DNA from: Paracoccus sp. S1E-3
Lineage (GTDB): Bacteria; Pseudomonadota; Alphaproteobacteria; Rhodobacterales; Rhodobacteraceae
DNA: 64,000 bases
Reading direction: 5' to 3'
Assembly: GCF_013868135.1 (NCBI RefSeq)
Contig: NZ_JACEMU010000004.1
Coordinates: 682,001 to 746,000, forward strand
Shown here: piece after piece, positions 9,393 through 17,985 of the stretch
How positions within the stretch are numbered: position 1 is the first letter of the stretch
Layout: every line of letters begins with the position of its first letter
Notes under the pieces: model-generated
Seen by the model: only the letters and a program-made list of their open reading frames with translations
Databases searched by the model: none
Told to the model about the DNA's origin: nothing
Translations under genes and position numbers: made by a program

Positions 9393-9425
9393 GGTCGAGA
9401 CCGCGCTATCGAACACAGCGAAGTC

Positions 9426-9457
9426 GGCAGAGGGCAGGCCATCGTCCGCCCTCTGCC
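9426..9457 (+). terminator. Hairpin after the esterase remnant
   Basis: GGCAGAGGGC (9426-9435) and GCCCTCTGCC (9448-9457) form a perfect 10-bp stem with a 12-nt loop, followed by CATTTGG. It stands 33 bp after the esterase remnant's restored stop and is a plausible terminator, though the T-tract is weak. Confidence 0.5.
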
Positions 9458-9556
9458 CATTTGGCGGCAGTCGCCCCGGCTTGTCTTGGCCGCCAAACAG
9501 CGACTACCCTTCAAACAGCCACTACCCTTCAAGTTGAACATGAGAAGGGGGACGAC

Positions 9557-10179
9557 ATGGCGACAGAGGGACTTGGTCCGGTGATCGGGCCCGCGGCGCC
9601 GGTTATGGCGGCGGCAGTGGTTGCGGTGCGGCTGTTCAGACGGCTGGGGCCTGGCCCGATGCTGGTGCATTTTGCTGCCGGAGTGCTGGTATCGATACTC
9701 GACAGCGATCCCGACCGCATCCGCGAGGCCGAGAAATGGGGGGCCAGGTTCTATTTCGGCGACTGTGCAAGGCTCGACGTCCTGCGCCATTCCAGTGCCG
9801 AGGAGGCCGAGGTGATCATGGTTTGTGTTGACGATCCCAAGGTCGCGACCCAGATCGCCAGCCTTCTGATCCATGAATTTCCGCAGGCCAAGGTTCTGGT
9901 TCGCGCCCATGATCGCGGCCATGCGATCGAACTGATCCATGCCGACGTGGATTACCAGATCCGGGAAACCGTGGAATCGGCGTTGGCATCGGGGCGCAGG
10001 GTCTACGCGCCCTTGGCTGTTCCGAACTGGCTGTGTCGGAAAGGTGGGCGGACATCCGCCGCCGCGATACCGAACGGCTTGATCTGCAGATGCAGGGCGA
10101 TTTCATGGCCGGTCGCGACCGATATCTGGCCGCTCCCGTCCCCGAGCCGCTGACGAAGGTTCAGGGGACATCCGGTTGA
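9557..10179 (+). pseudogene. Kef-type K+/H+ antiporter remnant with large internal deletion and frameshift
   Basis: The ATG at 9557 (after GAAGGGGGACGAC) starts like a KefB/KefC protein: MATEG..., then AAAVVAVRLFRRLGPGPM, the first membrane helix. After about 44 residues the sequence jumps directly to the cytosolic TrkA-N nucleotide domain (SILDSDPDRIREAEKWGARF). All other transport helices (roughly 350-400 residues) are absent. Near residue 150 the frame is lost; shifting gives GLRALGCSELAVSE and TERLDLQMQGDF, the normal Kef tail, ending at 10179. The protein cannot transport ions. Deletion junction lies near 9688. Confidence 0.75.
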
Positions 10180-10286
10180 TCCAGCTCAGTTGCTGTGGGC
10201 AGTGCAGGCCTGGGAAACGCGTGTCTAGCTCTCTTGGGCGAAGCCGAGGCTGATATATCCGAACCGCCAAGGGGGGATTTCTGCCG

Positions 10287-10600
10287 TCACGGCGCATAGA
10301 CTGCGGGCTTGCTGATCGTCATCAGACCCGCCGCCTGCCCGTTGCTAACGCTGAGCCCGAAGTAATTCCATCCGCCGGCCGCCGAGATGATGTAGTCGAT
10401 GCTGCCTTGGCTTACCGAGTTGACGATTGTGGGACTCGGCGCTGTTGGCCAGCCAGCGAAAGCTCTCGGTGGGTCATCGCAATGCTCATCCGGCGCAGCG
10501 GGGTCGCCGCGTTGCCGTACGCGTCAAGGCGCGCCCCGATCACAGTCAGTCGCCGCGTCGGGTTGCCGGGTCGATGCGCCCCTCGATCAGGCCCGGGTCA
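10287..10600 (-). pseudogene. Decayed phage-like structural gene fragment
   Basis: Minus-strand reading in two frames gives RLTVIGARLDAYGNAATPLR and, after a shift, SQGSIDYIISAAGGWNYFGL ending in KPAVYAP and a stop at 10287. The beta-rich, Gly/Ser-rich C-terminus resembles phage tail or decoration proteins, but I cannot name the family. At least two frame changes are needed, so it is not functional. Confidence 0.4.
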
Positions 10601-10925
10601 CGGATTGGGCGGGCATCGGCGGAGCTGTCGCGCAGGAAGTCCTCGACGCTCTGGCGATGCGGCGACGAGAACGCCGCCGGTGTTCACCGACAGGCTCACG
10701 CCAACGGCCTCGCCCTCGCGGTATCCATGGCGCGCCTTCTACAGGAACATCGCCGGCACATACTGGGCCGCCGCTGCCTGCTTATGCAGCATGGCCACCA
10801 GCTTGTCGTGCTCGACCTCCGGCTGGCCATCCATCCGTTGCGGCGCATACCGAGGGCGGCGGCAATGGTGGTGACGTGGCAGCCCCGGACCGCAAGCTCC
10901 CTGACCGTCTTGAAGCCCAAGGGGG
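10600..10925 (-). pseudogene. Decayed phage-type HTH protein (terminase small-subunit-like)
   Basis: The minus strand encodes FKTVRELAVRGCHVTTIAAA followed by LGMRRNGWM, an HTH of the kind seen in phage packaging or small-terminase proteins. A frame change then gives EHDKLVAMLHKQAAA, an amber stop at 10739-10741, then KARHGYREGEAVGVSL. The order HTH - EHDKLV - LKARHGYRE matches that phage protein type as I recall it. Internal stop plus frameshift show it is dead. Confidence 0.5.
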
Positions 10926-11149
10926 CAACCTCATTGTGCTCTGTGCCATAATCTCTTTCAGCACCATGAGGTTGCCGTTGGCCTGCGCCCACCAGGACCC
11001 GAAGGTGTGGCGAAGTTCATGAAGTCACGGGTCATGCAAGCCCGTGCGCTCTCGCACCCCGTTGAAGACGTTCTTGAAGGATGCGAACGGCTCGTGCTTC
11101 CCCGTCAGACGGTTCAAATGGATGAAGACGTTAACTTCTCCCGTGCGCA
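10925..11149 (-). pseudogene. Tyrosine recombinase (phage integrase) C-terminal remnant
   Basis: Minus-strand frame reads GKHEPFASFKNVFNGVRERT, then GLHDP, a TGA stop (11025-11027), then LHELRHTFGSWWAQANGNLM and VLKEIMAQSTM. HELRHTFGSW is the HxxR box of tyrosine recombinases, and LKEIMxxSTM precedes the missing catalytic Tyr region. The internal stop and loss of both ends show a non-functional relic. It runs straight into the phage HTH fragment. Confidence 0.65.
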
Positions 11150-11936
11150 ACCACTGGGATCATGTGAACCAATATTTTGCCCAGGACCTGGCGGGCAAGC
11201 GCCGCAAGTCCGAAGCCATGGCTGGCACTGGGATGCCATGGCCCGCGACATGGGCTATCGTCCGACGGACCTGTGCGACAGAGCGCGGGAACTCGTCGAC
11301 GCCATCATCGCAAAGAGCCCTGCGGAGGCAGGGGGTATCGAAGATTTGCCGGGGAGCGGGCGGGGGTATGTGTGGCAAGCAGTCGAACTGGGCGAATGGC
11401 CTCCCCCAGCCGGGAGAAGTGATTGTATGTTTGGTCATACCTTCGGGACGGCGGCCAGCTTCGCCGAGTACTTCGCGCCGTGGCAGCAGGCTTTGGATCG
11501 GGCCCGGGCCAAGATGTCGTCCAACGCGCGTCGTCACGACGGACAGGGGCAGTACAGCTGATGTCAGGTGGGTCAGTAACACTGTCGATAATACTGTCGA
11601 TTCGAGCGCATCTCCGATCGTGCACCACGTGCCGATGCCTCCAACGCCCAATTCTGCACCCTCTCGAACGACGATAAACCCCTTCGCCCGCATTTCGTGG
11701 AAATCCCGCGCAACAGTATTGATTTCGACCCCAACCCGGTCGGCGCCTGCCTGACGCTCAACATGGCCTTGCTGCTGTTGTATTTCGTGCCTCTCCCTTC
11801 CAACAGAAGCCGGATGCGGACTGCCTGCGCCGTGTGAGACATTGCCCGCCAAGCAGGTGCCGCAGCAGTGGTCAGATGGACACCCGCGAATTCGACGCCG
11901 CTGCGCTGTTCGCTCTTTCGATCACGCCCCAGACAG
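11150..11936. other. Decayed mobile-element DNA with short coding relics
   Basis: No intact gene is supported. On the plus strand 11150-11560, joining two frames gives HVNQYFAQDLAGKRRKSEA and WHWDAMARDMGYRPTDLCDR, which look like ancient coding sequence of unknown family. On the minus strand near 11641-11760 a frame gives GVEINTVARDFHEMRAKGFI followed by VVREGAELGVGG, similar to small HTH/regulatory proteins of integrated elements. Both are interrupted. I read the whole 10.3-11.9 kb as debris of an integrated element. Confidence 0.4.
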
Positions 11937-13937
11937 CTAAAGAATGCCGGTCACGACGACTGGGAAAGCCATGCAGATCGCGATCAGCACCGCCATCGCC
12001 AGCACATAGGGCATGACGCCGGCAAACACCTCCTGCAGGCTGCACAGATCGCCGACCGTGCTTTTCACCACGAAGACGCTGATCCCGAAGGGGGGTGTCA
12101 GCAGCCCCATCTCGACCGCGATCACGGTGATCAGGCCGAACCAGATCAGCACGTCGGGGCCGATGATCGGCGTGCCCAAGCTCACCACCAGCGGCAGGAT
12201 CATCGGCACGGTGATGACGATGATCGAGGTGGAATCGAGAAACATCCCCATCACGATCACCACCAGCAGGAACAGCAGCATCACCCCCCAGAAGCCAAAG
12301 CCGGAACCAGCGGCATATTGCACCATCGCGGCGGGCAGCGTGGACATGACCAGGGCCTTGGTCAGGACGCTGGCGCCGATGACCAGCGACAGGACCGACA
12401 CGCTGATCTGCCCGGTTTCGCGCAGCACGTTCCACAGCGCGGCGCGGGTCAGGCGACGGCGCAGGATGGTCACGATCATGGTGGCGAAGGCCCCGACCGC
12501 GCCCGCCTGCGTCGGCGTGAACCAGCCCAGATAGATGCCGCCCAGCACGATCGTCACCAGCACGGCGATGGGCAGCAGCCGCCGCGCCGAGCTGAGCAGC
12601 GTTTCCGGCTCCAGATCGTCATTGCCCGCGGGGCGGCCGACGAAATCGGGGCGGAACTTCGCCAGCAGCAGAATGGTCGCGCAGAAGATCACCGCCATCA
12701 GCACGCCGGGGATCATCGCCGCCAGAAACAGCTTGCCGACCGAGGTTTCGGTGACGAAGCCATAGATGATCAGCAACAGGCTGGGCGGGATCAGCATGCC
12801 CAGCACCGACGATCCGGCAACCGTGCCGGTGGCGAATTTCGCCGTATAGCCATGCGCGATCATCTGCGGCACCGCGACCCGCGAAAAGATCGCCGATGAG
12901 GCGATGGAAATGCCGGTCACCGCCGCAAACACCGCATTGGCCGCGACCGTGGCGATGCCGAGGCCCCCCAGCAGCTTGCGCGTCCACCACGCCGCGACGC
13001 GGTAGGCGTCCCGGCCGATGTCGGAAATATCGGTGAACAGCCCCATCAGCACGAACAGCGGCACCACCCCGAAATCGAACTTGTTGATGGTTCCGGTGGC
13101 CGAGGTTTTCAGCGCGTTCAGCGCCACGTTCGGATTGTCCCGGATCAGCCAGATGGCGGCGGTGCCGACCACCGCCAGCACCACAGCGACATGCATGCCC
13201 GCCATCAGCAGGATCAGCAGGGCAAGAACCGCGCACAGACCCAGCCAGATCCGGCTGACATCGCCGATGACAAGCAGCACGACCGCAAGGCCGCAGAGCG
13301 CCAGAGCGGCCAGAACCGGCACCAGCCAGCGCCCGCGCCGGGCCAGCCGGTCGGGAAGCGTCCGGGCGATCTCCAGCGCCTCCAGCAGGAACTGCACCGT
13401 CATCGCGGCCGAGCCGATGGCGGTCAGCAGCTTGAACGGCCATGTCGGCATGGTGAACACCCCGGTCGAGCCGATGTAATCGCCCTGCCGCAGGGCCGAG
13501 GCGAACTCGCCCCACAGAACCTGACTCAGGGCGGCGAAAAGCCCCGCGCCGGTCAGCAGAAAGACCAGATTCAGAACCGCTGCCGCCGCAGGGTCGGCCT
13601 TGGCCAGCGGCGCGAACAGGAAATCGGCGCGGGTCAGCCTGCCGTGGCCAAGCGCGTGCGCCAGTTGCAGGAACACCACCGGCACGATGGTCTGCTCGAC
13701 CAGTTCGACAACGCCATAGATCGGCCGCGAGAACAGGGCCAGCCCCGCCACATCGGCACAGATCAGCAGCATCAGGACAAAGATCCACACCGTCCCAAGC
13801 GCCGACAGCGCCCCCGCGACATGGTCGAACCCGCGCAGCAGCGCGCCTTTCGGGGCGGTGGCGGGATCGTCGGATTGCAGCATCGGTTCCTCCTGCGGCG
13901 CGGGCCCGGCGGCGCGCGGCCAATTGGTCGCGGTCAT
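11937..13937 (-). CDS. dctQM: TRAP transporter fused permease (DctQ-DctM fusion)
   Basis: 666 residues from ATG 13937, which overlaps the stop of the receptor gene by 4 bp (ATGA). Residues about 25-200 are a four-helix small-permease domain (GVVELVEQTIVPVVFLQLAH); residues about 215-660 are a DctM large permease with TGISIASSAIFSRVAVPQMI, VLGMLIPPSLLLIIYGFVTE and the late LLTPPFGISVFVVK. Fused QM proteins are a known TRAP variant. It works with the adjacent binding protein and probably imports the aromatic or dicarboxylic substrate of the catabolic island to its right. Confidence 0.93.
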   Translation of the reverse strand: MTATNWPRAAGPAPQEEPMLQSDDPATAPKGALLRGFDHVAGALSALGTVWIFVLMLLICADVAGLALFSRPIYGVVELVEQTIVPVVFLQLAHALGHGRLTRADFLFAPLAKADPAAAAVLNLVFLLTGAGLFAALSQVLWGEFASALRQGDYIGSTGVFTMPTWPFKLLTAIGSAAMTVQFLLEALEIARTLPDRLARRGRWLVPVLAALALCGLAVVLLVIGDVSRIWLGLCAVLALLILLMAGMHVAVVLAVVGTAAIWLIRDNPNVALNALKTSATGTINKFDFGVVPLFVLMGLFTDISDIGRDAYRVAAWWTRKLLGGLGIATVAANAVFAAVTGISIASSAIFSRVAVPQMIAHGYTAKFATGTVAGSSVLGMLIPPSLLLIIYGFVTETSVGKLFLAAMIPGVLMAVIFCATILLLAKFRPDFVGRPAGNDDLEPETLLSSARRLLPIAVLVTIVLGGIYLGWFTPTQAGAVGAFATMIVTILRRRLTRAALWNVLRETGQISVSVLSLVIGASVLTKALVMSTLPAAMVQYAAGSGFGFWGVMLLFLLVVIVMGMFLDSTSIIVITVPMILPLVVSLGTPIIGPDVLIWFGLITVIAVEMGLLTPPFGISVFVVKSTVGDLCSLQEVFAGVMPYVLAMAVLIAICMAFPVVVTGIL

Positions 13938-14980
13938 TCGACCTTCCAATCGCGCACCGGCGTCACGCCTGCCGCGCGGATCGCGGCCATATAGGCGTCC
14001 AGCATCGCCTTGCCCTCGGGCAGGTTTTCGGCCCATTGCCCGGCCAGATCGGGCAGCGCCGCGACCCATTTCTGCCGCTCCTCGGCCGGCAGCGTGGTCA
14101 GCGTCACCTTGGGATCGGCCTCCAGCGCCGCCAGGGTCGCGTCATAACGCTCTTGCAGCAATGCCGCGTTGCGGGCGCTGTATTCGGGGCCAAGCTCGGT
14201 CAGGACCTGCTGCACATCCTGCGGCAGACCGTCCCAGACATCCTTGTTGACCGCGAATCCGCCAACGAAATTCGCGCCCGCGCCGATCAGGGTGACATAG
14301 GGCGCGACTTCCTGAATCTTCAGCGGGTTCGCCCCGGTCACGATCGAGATGACGCCATCGGCGACCCCGGTTTCGATCTGGTTGTAATAAGTCGGCAGCG
14401 CGCCATTCACCGGCACCGCGCCGACCGCCGCCATCCACGGCGCGGTCGGGCCCGGCGCGATGATCTTGCGGCCCTTCAGATCGTCGATCGAGTCGACGGG
14501 AAACTTGGTGTAAAGGTGATAGGTATCGGCCCCCGTCGCCCCCAGAAAGACGACATTGTTGCCTTCCCATTCCTCTTTCAGCGCCGGAATCTCACTGTAG
14601 AGTTGGCTGAAGATCTGCATCTGCAGCCCGGCATCGTCGGTGGTGAAGGGGGTGAAATAGGTCAGGTTGCTGTAGGGCATCTTGCTTTCTTCCCACAGCG
14701 AGCCGATCCAGCCCGCATCGGTGATGCCGTCGCCCACCGCCTCCAGCGTGTCGCTGAAACTGTAGAGCGCGCCGCCATAGGATTCGGTCCAGTCGATCCG
14801 GTTTTCCGACCCCATGGCCTCCAGCCGCTTGTTGGCTTCGGCCACGATCACCTCCTGCAGGGGTGCGACCCAGGGAATCTGGATGGCGTGGCTGGATGCG
14901 ATGGTCAGCGGAATCTCCTCGGCGGCGGCACTCATGCTCAGCGCCGCCAGCGCGATGGATGCTATGATTGTGGTCTTCAT
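13934..14980 (-). CDS. dctP: TRAP transporter solute-binding protein (DctP family)
   Basis: 348 residues from ATG 14980 (GGAGGACATC upstream); signal peptide MKTTIIASIALAALSMSAAA. DctP-type body with DDLKGRKIIAPGPTAPWM and YYNQIETGVADGVISI; the usual conserved Arg of the binding pocket is a Lys/Ile-rich stretch (GRKIIAPG), suggesting a somewhat unusual ligand. It is coupled by ATGA to the fused permease. About 220 bp separate it from the flavoprotein monooxygenase stop, with all three on one strand. Confidence 0.9.
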   Translation of the reverse strand: MKTTIIASIALAALSMSAAAEEIPLTIASSHAIQIPWVAPLQEVIVAEANKRLEAMGSENRIDWTESYGGALYSFSDTLEAVGDGITDAGWIGSLWEESKMPYSNLTYFTPFTTDDAGLQMQIFSQLYSEIPALKEEWEGNNVVFLGATGADTYHLYTKFPVDSIDDLKGRKIIAPGPTAPWMAAVGAVPVNGALPTYYNQIETGVADGVISIVTGANPLKIQEVAPYVTLIGAGANFVGGFAVNKDVWDGLPQDVQQVLTELGPEYSARNAALLQERYDATLAALEADPKVTLTTLPAEERQKWVAALPDLAGQWAENLPEGKAMLDAYMAAIRAAGVTPVRDWKVE

Positions 14981-15201
14981 GATGTCCTCCTCCTTGGACG
15001 TTCCTCTCGGCGCCACCGGTCAATGGTCGGCCGACCGCAGGCGGGGAATGCCCGGACCTGCGGAACAGAATGGATAAGGCTTGATGTCAGCGGGCAGCAG
15101 GCTGCCGTCCGCCTTGTATTCAGACCAGCCAGGCGGTTAGCGCGGGGCCGGGCGGCCGCCTCCCAAACGGCTTGGACGGTCACGGGGCGTCGGGAGCCCG
15201 T

Positions 15202-16983
15202 TCAGGCGGCAGAGACTGACCGGGCTTCGTCGCGCCGGGCCAGCACCTGCATCAGCGCCGCAGCAAGCGCGATCTGCGGATCGGCGGCCAGACGGTCGCT
15301 GCGCCAGGCCACATAGTTGTCGGGCCTGACCAGAATTGCGCCATCATCCTGGATCCCGCATTGGTAATACCAGTCGGCATAGATATCATGCGCATCGCTG
15401 CCATCGGGACCGATGGAGATCACCGGCAGCGCGATCCCCAAGCGATCCGCCAGCGCCGCCGCCGCATTGCGCCAGCCTTCACCACCCGGCCCGGTCAGCA
15501 GGACGAACCGCCCCTTGCCGCCCAGATCGATGCTGGAAATGCGCTTGCCGCCGTGATCCAGCCAGACATGCGGCAACCGCGCCCCCGGCCATGTGGTCGG
15601 GTGATAATAGAGTTCCGCATCGCGGGTATATTCCGGCTCGGGCGTGCCATCGGGCACCACCGCAGCCGAGGCGTAACGCGTGCCCAACTCGACCCCGTGG
15701 GTGTTGAATTCGTAATTCTTGCGGCGGATCGCATCGTTCAGCGCCCGGCGCTGCGCCTTGGCGGCATCGTCGCTGCCCTTGCGCGCGGCCATCAGCGCGC
15801 CGACCCGCGCCGGATCGTCGCTGGCGGTCATGCCGAGCGCGTCGAAGATCGGCGGATAGTCCTTGATCGAATTGTTGGCCCGCGTGACGATGGTTTCCGC
15901 CACCGGCACCCGCTCGGCGGAATAGCTGTCCAGCAGCGCCGCATCCGCCTGCCCTTTCAGCACCAGCGCCAGTTTCCACGCCAGATTATACGCGTCCTGA
16001 ATGCTGGTATTCGAGCCAAGCCCGTTCAGCGGCGGGTGGCGGTGAACGGCATCGCCCATGCAGAACACGCGACCTTTGGAAAACTCGGTCGCCCACATGT
16101 TGTTGACGGTCCAGGTCGAGGTCGAACGAATCTTCACCGGGATCGTGTCGTCGCCGATCAGCTGATGAACGATCTTCACCGCCTCATCCTCGGTCAGCGT
16201 CATCTCGCCCTGGCTGATGTCATAGCCCCAGATCACCAGCCATTCGTTCCACGGCCGCACCATTCGCACGACCCCTGCCCCGATTCCGCCGGTGCGCGCA
16301 CCCGGTTGCAGGATCCAGTAAAGCACGCTGGGTCGGTGGGCGACATATTTCGACAGGTCGGCGTCGAACAGGATGTTCATGCTGCCCGACAGGCCCATCT
16401 CGCCGGTCATCGGCAGGCCAAGCTGTTCTGCCACCAGACTGCGCGCGCCATCGGCCCCGATCATGTATTTGCTGCGGATGGTGAATTCCTCGCCCGAGAG
16501 GCGGTCGCGGACATGGGCGGTGACGCCATCCTGATCCTGATCAAGCGACAGGTATTCGGTGTTGAACCGGATCTTGCCGCCTTTCGAGGCGGCAGCCTCC
16601 AGCAGCAGCGGTTCCAGATAGGTCTGTGGGATGTCGCAGATCTCGGTCGGGCTGGCCAGTTCGTAATCGGCGCGGCGCGCGGGATGGTTGCCCCAGGACA
16701 GCACCCGGCCGAATTCCTCGCCCGCGAGGCTGTGACAGAAAACGTTGTTGGCCATCAGCTTCTGCTTGCTGGCCAGTGCCATGGCGCGATCTTCGACGCC
16801 GAGATCGCGCAGCACCTGCATGGTGCCCTGATTGGTGATATGGGCGCGCGGCGTGTTCGCCAGCCAGCCATATTTGTTGATGACAAGATTCTCGATGCCA
16901 TACATCGACAACAAGGCCGAACTGGCCAGACCCGCCGGCCCGGCACCCACGATCAGCACATCGGTATTTATCTGCGTTGCCAT
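15202..16983 (-). CDS. FAD-dependent aromatic hydroxylase (TfdB/PheA-like monooxygenase)
   Basis: 593 residues, the length of 2,4-dichlorophenol 6-monooxygenase and related flavoprotein phenol hydroxylases. FAD/NAD(P) motifs in order: VGAGPAGLASSALL near the N-terminus, the middle motif MIGADGARSLVAEQLG, and GDAVHRHPPLNGLGSNTSIQ with DAYNLAWKLA. A thioredoxin-like C-terminal domain follows. ATG 16983 follows GGAGGAGACCCAAGC. It should add OH to a (hydroxy)aromatic ring using NAD(P)H and O2. Divergent from a GntR regulator and beside two extradiol-type proteins, it is the likely entry step of a ring-cleavage pathway. Confidence 0.92.
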   Translation of the reverse strand: MATQINTDVLIVGAGPAGLASSALLSMYGIENLVINKYGWLANTPRAHITNQGTMQVLRDLGVEDRAMALASKQKLMANNVFCHSLAGEEFGRVLSWGNHPARRADYELASPTEICDIPQTYLEPLLLEAAASKGGKIRFNTEYLSLDQDQDGVTAHVRDRLSGEEFTIRSKYMIGADGARSLVAEQLGLPMTGEMGLSGSMNILFDADLSKYVAHRPSVLYWILQPGARTGGIGAGVVRMVRPWNEWLVIWGYDISQGEMTLTEDEAVKIVHQLIGDDTIPVKIRSTSTWTVNNMWATEFSKGRVFCMGDAVHRHPPLNGLGSNTSIQDAYNLAWKLALVLKGQADAALLDSYSAERVPVAETIVTRANNSIKDYPPIFDALGMTASDDPARVGALMAARKGSDDAAKAQRRALNDAIRRKNYEFNTHGVELGTRYASAAVVPDGTPEPEYTRDAELYYHPTTWPGARLPHVWLDHGGKRISSIDLGGKGRFVLLTGPGGEGWRNAAAALADRLGIALPVISIGPDGSDAHDIYADWYYQCGIQDDGAILVRPDNYVAWRSDRLAADPQIALAAALMQVLARRDEARSVSAA

Positions 16984-17035
16984 GCTTGGGTCTCCTCCAC
17001 GCCGTCACATGCAATGTAAATCGTATATTTCTATA

Positions 17036-17064
17036 ATTTTCGAAAATCAATAGAAATGTCGATT
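17036..17064. promoter_or_regulatory. Composite operator copy 1 (hydroxylase / GntR intergenic region)
   Basis: A perfect 12-bp palindrome ATTTTCGAAAAT (17036-17047) is followed by C, nine bases, then GTCGATT (17058-17064). The same composite with identical spacing occurs at 17900-17928. It lies between the divergent hydroxylase (start 16983) and GntR (start 17196) genes and overlaps a possible -35 box TTGACA at 17063. A related half site ATTATCGAAAAT is at about 17119-17130. Probable binding site of the neighbouring GntR protein. Confidence 0.6.
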
Positions 17065-17195
17065 GACATGGAAATCATCGAGGCGCCTTATCGGACGATC
17101 GGGCCAAGCGATCGCCTCTATTATCGAAAATTGTAAAATTATCGACGCATGTGATAGGGCAACAGCGCAGGGCGCGAAATCAGGGGAGCCGCATC

Positions 17196-17900
17196 ATGAC
17201 CATGGCGCAGGGCGCAACCGCCGACAGTGCAAGCAAGACCTTGATGGGATCGGTCTACGACCGTCTGCGCCGGGATATCGTGGATGGCGAGTTGCGCCCC
17301 GGTGCGCGGCTGCGCTTTGACGAGCTGAAGGAAAGCTACGGCGTCGGTCTGTCGCCGCTGCGCGAGGCCCTGACCCGGCTGGCGGCCGAAAAGCTGGTGA
17401 TCCTTGAACAGAACCGTGGTTTTCATGTGGCGCCGATCTCGCGCTCGGATCTGAACGATCTGCTGCTCATGCGCCAGGAAATCGAATCGCTGGCGATTCT
17501 GCGATCCATCGAACGGGGCGACGACCAATGGGAATCGGCGATCGTCGCCGCCATTCACGCGCTTGGAAAGCGGCAGAGCCTGACCGCCGAAGGCCACATC
17601 GACCCGGAATGGGAACTTCGCCACCGGACGTTCCACGACAGCCTTGTCGCCGCCTGCGATTCGCCCCGGCTGCTGCTCTACCGGCAGCAACTGACGGATC
17701 ACGCGGACCGCTATCGGCGCCTCTCACATCACTACGTCTCCTCGGGTCGTGACCATCTGGCGGAACATTGCGCCCTGTCCGACGCGGTCGTCGCCCGCGA
17801 TGCGGAAGCAGCCAACCGTCTGATCCGCCAGCATCTTGCCCGCACGGTCGAGATCATTCAGGCCGACGAAGATCTGCAGAAAAGCGGATTAGAAGATTAA
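17196..17900 (+). CDS. GntR-family regulator, FCD subfamily, of the aromatic island
   Basis: 234 residues from ATG 17196, preceded by CAGGGGAGCC; earlier in-frame start at 17151 lacks a site. Winged HTH at residues 12-80 (DELKESYGVGLSPLREALTR) and a helical FCD domain (ELRHRTFHDSLVAACDSPRL; DHLAEHCALSDAVVARD) with the usual His set. It sits between the divergent hydroxylase gene and the FAH-led operon, with matching operators on both sides, so it probably represses both until a pathway intermediate appears. Confidence 0.92.
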   Translation: MTMAQGATADSASKTLMGSVYDRLRRDIVDGELRPGARLRFDELKESYGVGLSPLREALTRLAAEKLVILEQNRGFHVAPISRSDLNDLLLMRQEIESLAILRSIERGDDQWESAIVAAIHALGKRQSLTAEGHIDPEWELRHRTFHDSLVAACDSPRLLLYRQQLTDHADRYRRLSHHYVSSGRDHLAEHCALSDAVVARDAEAANRLIRQHLARTVEIIQADEDLQKSGLED

Positions 17901-17928
17901 TTTTCGAAAATCTTATTGATCGTCGATT
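17900..17928. promoter_or_regulatory. Composite operator copy 2, upstream of the FAH operon
   Basis: ATTTTCGAAAAT at 17900-17911, then C, nine bases, then GTCGATT at 17922-17928: the same composite as at 17036-17064. It begins at the stop codon of the GntR gene and overlaps the predicted -35 box of the downstream operon, a position suited to repression. Confidence 0.6.
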
Positions 17929-17944
17929 AACCCTCTTCTATGTT
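17916..17944 (+). promoter_or_regulatory. Predicted sigma-70-type promoter of the FAH operon
   Basis: TTGATC (17916-17921) and TATGTT (17939-17944) with 17 bases between them, 42 bp before the FAH start. The -35 overlaps operator copy 2. Matches the housekeeping consensus moderately. Confidence 0.5.
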
Positions 17945-17985
17945 TGACTCGTTAAAGGACGACTCGAACACGCGGAGGAGCGACG

